Source: Tetrapyrgos nigripes (Eukaryota > Basidiomycota > Agaricomycetes > Agaricales > Campanellaceae). Taken from it: 64,000 bases of DNA. The notes below the pieces were generated by a model. That model was not told the origin of the DNA, made no database searches, and saw nothing but the letters and a program-made list of their open reading frames with translations. Shown here in pieces: positions 11,433 through 23,236 of this stretch (positions are counted from its first letter, which is position 1; each line of letters opens with the position of its first letter). The position numbers and the translations under genes are program-made. The stretch spans positions 206,846 through 270,845 of the forward strand of contig JAACJM010000115.1 of NCBI GenBank assembly GCA_013368315.1, written 5' to 3'.

Positions 11433-12019
11433 AACCCCAAGGCTAACAACGACCGTGGGCTAGTCCTATCACTACCCAGAATGTCGAGTACAGTGCGTGT
11501 TCCTTCCCTTTGCTTACACATGGACACTTCTCCCCAATGTCCCTCTACCCTTTCATGACATTTTTTTGGCTCGAATCCAACACATATAGTCACCGTTTCT
11601 CTCTATACAGGACACTTCTTCCGCTGAAAAGAAAGCAGTAGACGAAAACATAAATGAAGAAAACCTGTTCATGTCTCTTAACGCCAGCGAAGAACAAGAA
11701 ATGGATGAGCACGAATGTCAGAGATGCAAGCAGGTGCGTTCTTCCTACATGATCTTGTCGTCCTCCAGGACTAATCCAGCCTTATACTTAACAGCGAAAG
11801 TGCCGCTATCGCCAAGTCCAAACTCGTCCTGCTGGTGAACCTGTGACGACTTTTGTTACTTGCATCAATTGCAGAAACAGGTGAGTGTGGACTTGGTGTG
11901 GACTGGTCATTTTTCTGCCTTCGCTACGACGGCTTCTTTCACTTCATATTGTTGAGCTTGGCAGGTCCGAATGACGCTGACGTTAAATCTCTTCTTATAG
12001 ATGGAAATTTTCATATTGA
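11433..12019 (+). pseudogene. truncated TFIIS (transcription elongation factor S-II) C-terminal region
   Basis: Four exon-like blocks, 11433-11492, 11611-11733, 11795-11880 and 12001-12019, splice in frame. They give the end of TFIIS domain II and the whole zinc ribbon (domain III). Visible are KKAVDENINEENLFMSL, then CQRCKQRKCRYRQVQTR, TTFVTCINC and a final RWKFSY; the four zinc-binding cysteines are present. TFIIS stimulates RNA cleavage by stalled RNA polymerase II through an acidic Asp-Glu pair on the ribbon hairpin. Here the usual SADEP loop reads PAGEP, so the essential Asp is Gly. Upstream I cannot find domain I or most of domain II in any frame, only a suggestive KSKLFRD patch at about 11400 in another frame. 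The last intron (120 nt) is longer than its neighbours. The best reading is a decaying second copy; a divergent functional paralog with unfound upstream exons is the alternative. Confidence 0.6.
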
Positions 12020-12600
12020 ACTCCTCTTTTCATCGTTGGCATTGTTACTTATATCGGGGTCCCTCTCTTCCTCTTTCCGTCCAAGATTCAAAAGGACCTT
12101 GTGTCGTTACGCAATTTACCGGCCCTATTTAACTGCCTTCCGAGTATTTGCAACTCTCTTTCATTCTTCTCAAGGAGTAGGTAGCCAAGATTTCTAGCTC
12201 TTCGCACCGTAAGGATGGGGTCATGGTCATGACTGTCAGCCAGGCTCTCAATACCTATACTTCTCTCTCCTTTCTCTTTATGTATCTATTTAGTTTGCGA
12301 GAAACTCTCCCTCAAGTTTCAGCAAATGTACTCCAAAACTCCTTTCACAAAACATGAACTTTGCACGACAGACTAGTCGACATTTGTCAAAGGAGAGCAA
12401 CGTATATTAGGCACATTCTGCTAGGTACTGTATAGAGGAGAGTTGAGCTATCCAAATACTAGACAGACCAACCCAAACAAGAGATGTACGGAAAAGACTG
12501 CAAGAAATACTGTTACGGCAAAAGAGCGTTGGTCGAAAAGGTAGTACGTGTATATAGATGAACTTTGCACACCGGTCTGTAACGCTAGGTCCGGTAGCGT

Positions 12601-13976
12601 TCACTGACCCTGAGGAGCGGGATCGGCGTTAGTGCAAGGTATCTCGATGAACTGCATGTTGAGGGTAACTCGTTGATTTGGCCACTGATAAAAAAGAAGA
12701 GTAGTTGCAAGTAAGCCATACGGACGATGAGAATTCATTTAAATATCGCCAACTCACGAAAGTGATACCAGGCTGCTGAGCAGGACAAGCGTATCCGAGT
12801 CCGTTGGGATTGCCAGAGAGTTTGACGACACATTTGCAGTTGGTTCCAGAGCAGGAGCTCTTACCCTTGAACTGGCCTGCTGAAGCTGGGTCGGGGGTCA
12901 TCGTCAAGTGAGTGCCTCCGGCAGCGTTGTTCTAAATCAATGAAAACAGAAATCATCAGTCTCAGACCTCAGTTCACGTTCTGACTTAGAGCGTCTACTC
13001 ACAATCTGGATTTTGATTTTGACAATTTCAAGAGGAAAGGGAAGAAAAAAAGAAAGAAGAGGGTAAATCAGACAAGGGACATCGTTGACCTTGATGATGA
13101 CCGACGTACCCAGCCCAGCTTGCCAGTGGCATCACCTGGATCTCCAACGAGATCCTGCAAGTAGAAACTGTCGCCGTTTGCAAGTGACCCGGTTCCACAG
13201 TCCGTAGTGGATTTGCAAACTTTGAAAGGAATGTCCCTGTTTGATGCGGCGACGTCAGCAGCCATGCACGTCTCTAGTCAAAAAAAAAAAAAAACCACTA
13301 AGAAATCACTTACTGAACATATCCATCCTCGATATACTCATTATTAGCTCCATTCCTTCCACGACCCAACTGATGCCCATCCGGGAAGGCAAGTGTGTAG
13401 CAAGAACCGTACTCGAGCCCGTTGTTGGTGGAATTTCCACAAGCTGCCTTAAGTGCGCAGGCTCCTGCAGGCTGCCGAGGGCACTGTGGACCACTGCCGC
13501 CTCCAGGAGTAGAAGGAGTAACACATTGGCCGTCTTCAACGATCTGACTCATGTCGCAGCACTGTTGAAAACATGGGCAGTGGTCAGATATAACGGTTTC
13601 GTGGAGTTGAGACCTAAAGGAAAATCCATTACTCACGACTCCATCTCTGTCATTGTCCAAGATGACGAGGTTCTTTGAAGAGGGGCAGCACAACTGTTGG
13701 CCAGTCGCCTGATAGTAACATAAATTTTGGTGCAGAACGTTGAATTCTAGCCCGGCAACGAGGAAGAACCAGAAAAACCCAACACACCTTGTCGACATAA
13801 TCGCGGCGCCCGGTACCAGGGCAAACGATATTCACCTTCTCGCAGACAATGTTGCCCGAACCAGGTGGACTCTCGACGGCCTCGTAACCGTCAGGACACT
13901 CATCGTCCTGAGCCTGGACGGTGATAGCGAGAGAGAAGAGCAAGACAGTGGAAAAAGTGGTAAAGAAGGACTTCAT
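12601..13976 (-). CDS. secreted cysteine-rich protein, paralog A, about 297 aa
   Basis: Exons 13976-13788, 13708-13637, 13561-13314, 13236-13110, 12931-12758 and 12684-12601 join in frame. The protein starts with a signal peptide (MKSFFTTFSTVLLFSLAITVQAQ is 23 residues; the core is LLFSLAITVQA). Numerous Cys pairs follow (LCCPSSK, CCDMSQ), then a Pro/Gly linker and a core with YGSCYTLAFPDG, DIPFKVCKSTTDC and FYLQDL. The same core occurs in the plus-strand gene at 14689, so the two are paralogs. I do not know the family; a wall-associated or host-interaction role is only an inference from secretion and disulphides. One oddity lies between exons 4 and 5: minus-strand bases around 13035-13010 encode a strand-like VKIKIQI that resembles the paralog's VLKMKF, but no AG acceptor precedes it. 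Either a small exon is missed or its acceptor is lost. Confidence 0.75.
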
Positions 13977-14688
13977 CTTCTAGACGATGTTTTGGTAGAG
14001 GATGTTGGAAGTCGTCGAAAACACAGGGCTTTTATACTCGTCTGGGTTGGTACTGTTAACTGATACTTTAGCTTTGGAGGATATTTTACTGAACGTGACC
14101 ACGGCCCAGTGAATATCGCAGATTTGCACGGAAAATCTAGAAACAATCGAAAAACGAAAAGGATGGCTGAAATGTTTCGTATGGTATAGGCAAATATGGA
14201 AAAACGCGCTCTCTGCAATCAGGACGTCAGTGCGGTGATTCAGAGAGGAGCAAATGATGTCGTGACATTACATACCTTTCTATGAAAATTCGGAGAAAGC
14301 TGAACGGGACCGCTGAGACTGAATTTGAGTCGTCAGCCTAGACTTCCTCCTGTCAGTACTCGCTTCCGGATCCATACAAGAGCCAATTCTAACAAAGCCC
14401 CACTTCGTCAGACATCTCGAAGCAATCAGAGAAAACTCTACGAAAGCAAAGCTTGGCCTACGTGGCTAATACATAGGACAGTATATACATGCAGAGAATC
14501 ACACCGGTCCTGATTAGCCCGGATCTGAATTGTCAGACTTCGTTGTGACAGCCAAAATGATAACATAGATTCAAAGGACACCGGGATTGTTTGTGGTATG
14601 TTCTATAGACGATTGCTTGCATCTGAGGTTGGATAAGTAAGTAAAAAAGGCTTACTGAAAAGTCATCAAGACATACCCTCTTTGCCAG
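13977..14688. promoter_or_regulatory. shared divergent promoter region of the secreted paralog pair
   Basis: About 0.7 kb lies between the two divergent starts. No ORF has protein-like features. The region near 14150-14330 is A-rich on the plus strand. With both genes secreted and related, shared regulation is plausible, but no specific site could be identified. Confidence 0.4.
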
Positions 14689-15763
14689 ATGCACTACATC
14701 CACCTTCCCGTCATATCCATACTCTTCATCTCTGTTGTACCAGGCTTAGTACAGGCGGCAGAATGTGGTCCTGAGGAGACCCTGTACTACGATCCCGTAA
14801 GCCTCCAACACTTACTTGACAATAACTTCGAGCTGACGAGGTTCATCTCAGGACACGCAGGATCCTGGTTGCTGCCAAGTGGGCGGTCAAGTTACATGGC
14901 AAGATTCTGCAGCCAAACTTGGTTTCGTGAGATTCTGTTTTGTCTGAAGGTTTCTGACCGTTGGTGTACTGATGAGCACTGACAGTGTTGCGCACCCGGC
15001 CATGAGTGGACGGGCGACATGTCTACTGGCGAAGGTGGCTGTTGCCCGAATGGAATGGTAATGGTTGAAGGAATGTGCATGGCCACTGACAAAATCGACG
15101 AGGAAGTGACAAGCGGAGGATGCGGCTGTCATCACTCATCTGGCACTGACAGTGACGATGCAGATGCAGAAGAGGATGACGAGGACGAAAACGAAATGGA
15201 CCGGCAGGAAGACATCGACATCGACCTAAAAATTCGCTATGGCCAGTGCTATCGCTTGACTACTCTGCCTGACGGGAAGGAGGTTGGTTCAAATCGCGAA
15301 AACAGAGTCTACACCCCCGGAGGACTTTTCAAGGATATCCCGTTCCGTGTGTGCAGGTCGACTCGGGATTGTTCAGAAGGCAATGGGCCGGATGACGATG
15401 TAGTGTTCGCTTCTCGGAGTCGATTTTTCCTACAAGACCAGGTAAGCTATTTGCTCGCAAATGAAAAGGAGCCGGAAACTCACTCCGTACCAGATGGGCA
15501 AGTACAATGATCCCAAATCAACTCCAGGTTGGGTATCCACTTCGACCAAGACTCGTGGTGTCCTCAAAATGAAGTTCACGGCGAAGAGCGACGAGGCTAC
15601 GACGTTCACTGGACTTATGGGTGACATCATGTCCAGTTCATGCGACGATTGCAGCGTGTTGAAAGTGGATGGGATACCACCGATGTTGCAGTTCAGTCCA
15701 GTGGAATGCGCATTCACCAACCAAATTGACAGCGACCAGAGGCGAATGGAGGATGAGTTGTAG
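14689..15763 (+). CDS. secreted cysteine-rich protein, paralog B, 4 exons, 302 aa
   Basis: Exons 14689-14796, 14852-14926, 14986-15441 and 15494-15763 join in frame to 303 codons. A signal peptide (ISILFISVVPGLVQA) is followed by Cys-rich blocks (GCCQVGG, CCAPGHEW, GGCCPNGM, GGCGCHH). A strongly acidic stretch follows (DSDDADAEEDDEDENEMD), then the core shared with paralog A: YGQCYRLTTLPDG, DIPFRVCRSTRDC and FFLQDQ, then TPGWVS and VLKMKF. The acidic segment, absent from paralog A, might bind cations; that is inference. Pairwise order of Cys and of the shared core shows homology to the divergent neighbour, pointing to a local inverted duplication followed by divergence. Function and family name are unknown to me. 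Confidence 0.78.
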
Positions 15764-17898
15764 CGTAGCATAAAGACTAACGCGTAAGATAGAGGTAGCC
15801 AGGAACCAACACCCTTACTAAGCAGCTTACATAATGTGGGAAAGCGCCAAATCTGCCTGGCTCCAAAATTTTTTTTTGTCTCGGCAATAAACAGAGCGCC
15901 GGCTGAGCTATAGCTAAGCCTGGGGCTTCTGGTGCACACTTACATGGACACAGCTCTGGAACAAGGCTGTATTTCTGTATAGCACAGTAATGACAGGTAG
16001 TCTACCACTTCAGAGCCTCAGGGTTCTTGATACTTAGTGAACTTCCATATTTTATGATGAGATCAGAGCCTTCATCAGCAAAAGTCCAGTCTTCTTTAAA
16101 GGCCTTTTGAGTCTTGACCCTGTCAATAATGTTTTAATCATAAATGAATAATAATCAGCTACTATAAAGATCCAAAAAGCCTTTCAGGACCTTGAAAAGG
16201 TTCCCCAATTCTTGAGCAATCTGACAATCCTTTAGAAACCTTTAAAGGTTCAAAAAGGTTTTAGGGCAATGTCAAGGTTCACAATTCTTTTCAGATTGTG
16301 AAGGATTGCTGATTTTGACAAGGCTATTAAGGATTTCTGTGCTTTCCAAGGCTAATGATAGATTTTAGTCCTTGGCAAGACATCGTGATCCTTCATCAAG
16401 GCCATATATGATTTCATTGACAGGCCAATGCCATCAATCCTGAACAACAACGTAAAGGGCAAAGCATCAATGGCAGAGCCTAGATTTCCAATTCTAGAAT
16501 ACAGTACTACATGAGTTTGTATCCTTCCATCTCACAAACATATGCATCGTAAACCTTCCTGGCTGGCTGGCTGGCTGCCCCACCATATCGTACATGTACA
16601 TGTGGGTGTAAGCAACAGAATGGAATGAAACAAAATGTAAGTATGAAAATATAAATCTAGATGTGAGAGTACAACTATTAATTTGTTACAGTGAAGAATA
16701 TGTAAAGAATTTTGACCTTGACAATATCAACAATGAAGTGTAATCAACTCAAAATTTAATGTGATTAGCACAGCCATTGGACGCAAAAGTGGACGCACTT
16801 GGATGCATGTCCTAGTTGTATGTAGGTACCTGTACAAAAAACAGATAGAATTTGTATGAGAATGCTCGGGGAATCGGGATATTCAGTAGCTTTGATGCCC
16901 ATGTTGTTCTGGGTTCAGGCATTGCCTGCTTTAGCTCTGGTCCTTATGCACCATTAATTGCACATTCGTTCAAATTGTTGCATAGACATGCACGCTACAG
17001 CCCGTATAATGTCAAAATAATGTAATCAAGCCCAATATTCATGTATGGTTACTTTGTATCTGATTCGGCGGGTTGGTTTGCTGTGCCCCACCATTCCCAC
17101 TGCTCCCGCCACTTTGTACAATTCTGTGTAAACCTACTCGCAAGTGAGGGATTCAATATTTGATAATTCTCGTTAGTGATGCAAAAAGGTAATTTATCTA
17201 TCCCGTGGATTTATAGGTACTAAATATCACTCTGCAATTGAGCAGAGCAATTGTGGCTGAAAGTCTCCACTGCGCATATAAATTCTGCAGCACATGTCAT
17301 CCATACCAGAAATTGGTAGTTCAATTTTCCATGCATTAAGCTACCTTTTGCATCAAAATAGGTAGAATCACGTTAATACATGGAGAGCTTGACATTAATT
17401 CAACGATGATTCACAGTACACTGGCACCATAAACCAATTTCTATCCCATCCAGAGCTCATAGATAAGAGTATTACACATATAAAGACTCAAACAAGGTCT
17501 TTATTCGAAGTTCCAATATATGCCTGACATCTTAGTAAGTCATGTGTGTGTTAGTATCTTTGGATGTTCACTTTTTGGTAAGTTTTTGCATCTCAAGTTC
17601 TTTTAACACTCTACTGATTTCAGGTGGCCATAATATAGCTGGATGGCTTTTAAATACTGTTGTATATGCTACATAGAACATTTCAACATTTTATGGGCAT
17701 TTTGAGACCCCTACATGATACCTCTAATCCAAGACGGGTGTCCTAAATTGACCATTTTATGACAATTTTCAATCAATATCCAAATATACAGGATAATATC
17801 ATTGCTTATATAAAATCTTACCTGAACGCTTACAGTGCAACTGGAAGGACATTGGGAACACTGTGGTAACAGTTCTAAGCAATGTGTAGGTATGAAAG

Positions 17899-18234
17899 AA
17901 GTGTGGCTGTGCACAAATCGATGGCATTGACTCATGCACAGCCATGTTGCCTTTTCAGTCTGACCCACATGATTTTTGCAGCCACAATGTCTCTGATGTG
18001 TTGTCACATTGCATTCACATGCATGCAGCCTTCAGAATTGTGGCTGAACTTGTGAGATACTCATTGAAAAAAATCTGATTTTGCAGTAAGTTCTAAGTTA
18101 TAAGCATGTAGAATAAATACATATACAAACTTGAGAACAGATGGGCTACACACAAAAGGTACAGAGTCCATAGGTACTAGAAGAAGTGTGGCTGTGCAAG
18201 AATCGATGGCATTGACTTGTGCACAGCCACATTG
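17899..18234. repeat. direct repeat of a 52-base hairpin unit
   Basis: Units at about 17899-17950 and 18183-18234 are about 90% alike. Each can fold, because the ends are GTGGCTGTGCA and TGCACAGCCA around a conserved centre (ATCGATGGCATTGACT). The two copies are in the same orientation about 285 bases apart. They may be the two ends of one small element or two insertions of a tiny foldback element. Confidence 0.65.
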
Positions 18235-18601
18235 CAGGCACGTGATCTTGTTTATTCAAAAACCCACATGTTGCTAACTGCCTCTTCCTTCACTACCATC
18301 ATCATCTGTGAGTTTTCATGCAGGCTCTGGTACTGACACTTTTTTTCCTTTACCTGCTTAGGCCCGAGGTCTCAATGTGAACCAGGGTGGGTTGGCCACC
18401 ATCCCTGGAGTGTCTGAAATGACCTGATCATTGTTGACCTCCAGTTTGTCCTCTCAAGGACAAACTGCTATGATGTTTGTGCATTGAGTTACACAGCAGT
18501 CCTGTGTATTTTTTCCCTGTATCCTCTGGCTGTTGTTTTGCTGCATGGGATACGTATTTATCTAGGTCAATATGTCCCACTATGGTGTTCTGTTTGTGCA
18601 C

Positions 18602-18838
18602 GACACTGGCTTGCTATGCATACATGTACCCCAAATAAAGGTATGTCTCAAATTGTAATCACTGTGGGTGTTGTAATGACCATGTGGTGTTGCAGGCTCC
18701 TCAGTGACACAAGAATGTTATGACACAGGCTTGGTATGCATGCAGGTACCCTTGTGTACCTCAAACAAAGGTGTGTGACTATTTTTAGTTGCTGTGTGGC
18801 TATCCTAATGACCATGTGGTGTTGTGACAGGCTCCTCA
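18602..18838. repeat. tandem duplication, unit about 110 bases
   Basis: The block 18602-18703 (from GACACTGGCTTGCTATGCAT to GTTGCAGGCTCCTCA) is repeated with changes and small indels at 18721-18838. Both end in the same TAATGACCATGTGGTGTTG...GGCTCCTCA series. No coding potential is seen. Confidence 0.7.
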
Positions 18839-19501
18839 TTTAACATTCTACCATACATAGTCACATCCCTAATCCTATGATACATGCTTTTTATCCTCTT
18901 CCTTGGCGTGTGCCTTTCATCCTTTTTTGAAGTACTGCAGAATTATTATCTTTAGTAACTTTCCTGGTTTTAACACTGACTTTGGACTTTCTGGTTTAAT
19001 GGTGATTTTGGACTTGGAGAATGAAAATTGATGCTTTGTGACGTATTTTTTTGTCTGACCAATTTGCTAACCCTAATCTAAGGTAAGCCCCTTATTCACA
19101 TTTTCCCTTCCTAGTCTCATCCACATGCCACTACCACCTGTCCCTGACTTTCTCCTATTCTCTTTCTTCCAGATATAACCACATATGTCAGCTTCTCATC
19201 ACGAACACATTGCTGCCATCCACAACTGTCAACAAAACTTTAGGGAAATTTGGAAGCACTTCGTTGAGATTACCAAGGCATAGTGTGAGTCCTTGTGTCC
19301 TCATTTTAATGTGTTATACTTAGGGCTTGTCGCTGTGTCCATGTAGCCACAGTTTATGGGTATCATGGTACGGGACCATTACTGGACTGTTGCAAAGAGC
19401 AGGGCTACTCAAACAGCATGGAGACAACATGGGAATGCCTTTACTAATCTGTGCTGTATACAGCTGACACAGTCATAATATGGTTAGTTTTAATCTACTT
19501 G

Positions 19502-21559
19502 CTGATATGCTGTACAAAATCGCAGTATACACACTTTGATTTTGGTCCATAATATCAGTTTTGACGTTCTTTAAGGGAATAAGAGGACTAGGGTGAGTCC
19601 TGAACTGCTAGTTAATACCTAGCAGGACTAAGAAAACAATGGTACAATAATATTAAGTGCTTACGAATGGAGAAACAACTCATTCTAAGTACTATGATAG
19701 ATATGTACAAGTTTGGAGTTATAATAGCAGACCCACCAAATGATAAAGATAGTCTATAAAGGCTTTTGAATCCTATTATAACAACTAGTACTACTAGCAT
19801 AATCCAAAGGGACAGTGAAATGTGAGGTAGCCCCTATTTGCGGGCACAGGAACATGTAAGCAGCACAATTCTCGGCCGAAAGGTCGATCAGAGAAGACAG
19901 CGCTAAGATTGGACATGTGGACAAGCATGCTAGGTCTAGATCTATGTATCAGTAAATCCCATAGTACTAAGATGGCTTCGAGGGAATCTTAAGTATCTGT
20001 AAAAGGTACATGTGGACAAAAGTAGGACAAAGTATATATGTACAGGATCCCAGAGAGTTCAGCTATCCATCGGTACAGAGGGGATAGTGAACAGACATCT
20101 CTACACAGAGATATAAGGGACAGAAGCGCTAAGTCGCAGTACATCTGAACGATTGGAATACAACCCAAACAGTGATACGCCTGTTTTCCGGCTATACATG
20201 CATACCCACTATATTTGCTTCTCTTCACGAAGCCATTCTATCCTCCCAAAGTGCACCTAGAAGTAGATGAGTCTGTCACTCAGATACAATCCACCCAGAA
20301 CTATTCTAAGTCAATCAAAGTGAAGACAGTATGCACTATATGAACTCTGTTCTGCAATAGTCTGATACAGATGACCATATCAATCTCCTAAGTACCCCTA
20401 CTGTCCTCCTGAACACATCTATCCAATGTCCCTTCTCTTCGCAAAGCATCCTACTCTCTTCCAGACTTGTTCCAGTATTTGAATACTAGTTTACTACGGA
20501 CCTATGACCATGTAGCCGACATCTGTGGCTTATGGACTTTCTCTTTTCTGGTACTGTACAGTTATAACGACCTTAGTCATCCTTTCCCTCCGTTAAATAC
20601 CCAAACCAAGTAGACACACCTCAGACAAGTTCCCTACACCCACTGTAAAAGCCTAACAGTGTACCAGTTATTGTATTGAACTTCCTGCAAGGTGCACCAC
20701 ACCAAGTAGGCCTATTTTAAAGTTTCTTCGAGACCTTGAGTAGCTTCATGAAGCATGTTGCCTGGTACAGAGCGTCCCAGAAGTTGTACAGAGCGTACCT
20801 CTTGACTCATCGAGCTCATCTAGAGTTTATTAAAGAGAAAGGTGCAGAGTGTGCCTGCCATAGTCTTTGTTGATAGTATTCGCGGAGTACTAAGTCTTCT
20901 TCAATACTAGCCCATTATCTTGTTTATCCTTTCATTAAGGGCACCCCAGATTCCTTCAGGTAGACGGCGCCTGTGCAGAAGTCCTTGTATATTTCTATCT
21001 TTCAGCCCACCTCTTGCCTTTGTAACACTTTGGGCATACCTATCATCACACCACCATCATCATCACATAAACCCCTCAACACTACCCTCGTAAATCCCTA
21101 CAACACCCTATACATACCTACCCTTTGGTCCCCCTTCGCTGTCCAACTATCCTCTCTTCCCGAAGACACCTCACCACTTCGACAAGACAACTCAACTTCC
21201 TTTACCATCCTCTCCCTTACCCCACCTACCTATAGAAGTCTATCCTCCTTCTATTCAAACATACATTCACACTTTTACCTATATCTTCTGTTAGGGAGCT
21301 TCAGCGTCCTGTACCTAAAGAACTTGCTTGATAGTTTGTGGTTGTTAGTAGTTATTCGCTGCTAGCCCCGCGTCTACCATCTCAACGGGTAACATTATTT
21401 CCGGATAAGGATAAATCTGTCAATAATCGTCTAGCTAGGCGTTGAAAGCATTGAAGGAGGAATAAGTATGCAAACAGGACTGCAGAAGAGCTGGACTTGT
21501 ATGTAGGACTCAGTAGTAGACTGCTGGCAATACATAGAATGTGAATAAAGCAAGATCGG
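19502..21559 (-). repeat. inverted partial copy of repeat X, interrupted by a 1.2-kb insertion
   Basis: 19502-20172 and 21389-21559 are the reverse complement of roughly 22390-23234 in the neighbouring X copy. Together they represent the last half of X. The outer end begins TGATATGCTGTACAAAATCG, mirroring the X terminus at 23234. The inner end stops where the forward copy starts, so the two copies sit back to back. Bases 20173-21383 are foreign to X. Confidence 0.8.
20173..21383. mobile_element. 1.2-kb insertion inside the inverted X copy
   Basis: This block is absent from the other X copies and begins TGATACGCCTG. It is flanked by AACAG (20168-20172) and AACGG (21384-21388), a possible 5-bp target-site duplication with one mismatch. 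It holds a doubled word TACAGAGCGT near 20766 and 20790, but no coding ORF of note. A solo LTR is the simplest guess, though its right end is not a clean CA. Confidence 0.45.
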
Positions 21560-23234
21560 TAATAGGTGGTTTTTGTAATTAAGCACTAGGAACTGCACTC
21601 AAACACAAAACTGTATACAAATGTAAATGAGACAAGTGTTCCCAGTAGTCAGAGTACTCAAACTCCCAGTTTACTTGTACTATAAGTACTTTTGATCAGG
21701 GTTTTTCAATGAAGTTAGCGCTTAGTGCACGACACAATAAACACAAGTTTAACACCAAAAATACAACACTTGTAGGCCACAGTTGCCTTAAAATCAACAC
21801 TTAATAGACCAGAAGGTCAACACAAAGATCACAATTATAACCCCAAAGATGTTCAATTTTAAAACTCTATTATCTCCAACACAATGTTTGTACTCGTAGC
21901 GAGTGCAGTTAAGTTTGTTTAGAAGCTTTAGTCTGTGTTTCACGTCCTCTACTATTGCTAGCGAGATCCGATACTCTACAGTACGTGGCTTGGGTAGCTA
22001 CTCATAATATCTGGTCCTTTTATACTACTCACAGCTACAACTATACAGTTACCTATTTCTTTTCGAGGTCCACTAAAAGGTACGTAGAGAAAATATAAAA
22101 CAAATCAAAAAGTCTGCTAGTGAGTTCTACCTATTTCCTCGTAAGTAAAGACTTGCTTATTAGGGTATACAGAAACTGTTCAATATTATCTAAATATTTG
22201 GAGGAACTTTCTTCAGTTCCCTTTGTAAGCTGTCTGGTGTTTTCGTGTACTGTCCTGGTTAGCGAGCATCACATCTATGACTCAGAATGCTCCACTTATG
22301 ACCACTAGGTCCTTCATACGCGTCCTTACACTAGGGGCGTAGGGTTTTCTCATAGTTTCTTTATTCTGTTCAGTTTTCCTTTCCCTTTTTCTCTGATCTT
22401 GCTTTATTCGTGTTCTATGTATTGCCAGCAGTCTACTACAGAGTCCTACATACGAGTCCAGCTCTTCTGCAGTCCTGTTTGTATACTTATTCCTTCTTCA
22501 ATGCTTTCAACGCCTAGTTAGATGATTACTGACAGATTTATCCTTATCCGGAAATAACATTACCTGTTTGGGTTGTATTCTGATCGTTCAGATGTACTGC
22601 GACTTAGCGCTTCTGTCCCTCATATCTCTGTGTAGAGATGCCCGTTCACTATCCCCTCTGTACCGATGGATAGCTGAACTCTCTGGGATCCCATACATAT
22701 ATACTTTGTCCTACTTTTGTCCACATGTACCTTTTACAGATACTTAAGATTCCCTCGAAGCTGTTTTAGTACTATGGGATTTATTGATACATAGATTTAG
22801 ACCTAGTGTGATTGTCTGCATGTCCGATCTTAGCACTGTCTTCTCTGATTGACCTTTTGGCCGAGGATTGTGCTGCTTATGTGTTCCTATGCCTGCAAAT
22901 AGGGGCTACCTCACATTTCACTGTCCCTTTGGATCACGCTAGCAGTTCTAGTTGTTATAATAGGATTCGAAAGCCTTTATAGACTATCTTTATCATTTGG
23001 TGGGTCTGCTATTATAACTCTCAACTCGTACATATCTATCATAGTACTTAGAATGAGTTATTTCTCCATTCGTAAGCACTTAATATTATTGTACCATTGT
23101 TTTCTTAGTCCTGCTAGGTATTAACTAGCAGTTCAGGGCTCACCCTAGTCCTCTTATTCCCTTAAAAGAATGTCAAAACTGATATTATGAACCAAAATCC
23201 AAGTATGTATACTGCGATTTTGTACAGCATATCA
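21560..23234 (+). repeat. repeat X, full copy A (1.67 kb)
   Basis: It starts TAATAGGTGGTTTTTG and ends GTACAGCATATCA. It aligns end to end with 32820-34491, and partially with 30781-31873 and 45771-46203. It encodes nothing recognisable. A long LTR or a large non-coding DNA element are both possible; one end reads TG/CA when viewed on the minus strand, the other does not. Confidence 0.8.
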
Positions 23235-23236
23235 AC

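Larger units (their letters stand above)
15764..19501. other. gene-free region, degenerate repeats
   Basis: No convincing coding exon is visible on either strand in 3.7 kb. Words built on AAAGG.TT and its complement recur through 16085-16460, suggesting a decayed element. A (GGCT)n run lies at 16561-16577. Two repeat groups within it are listed separately (near 17899 and 18602). Confidence 0.5.

Noticed and set aside
11087..11593. 168-codon minus-strand ORF opposite the TFIIS-like region (contains LKHAGASLVPVYTLYRS)
   Set aside because: Parts look protein-like, but no family, splice structure or conserved motif could be named, and it overlaps the better-supported plus-strand exons.
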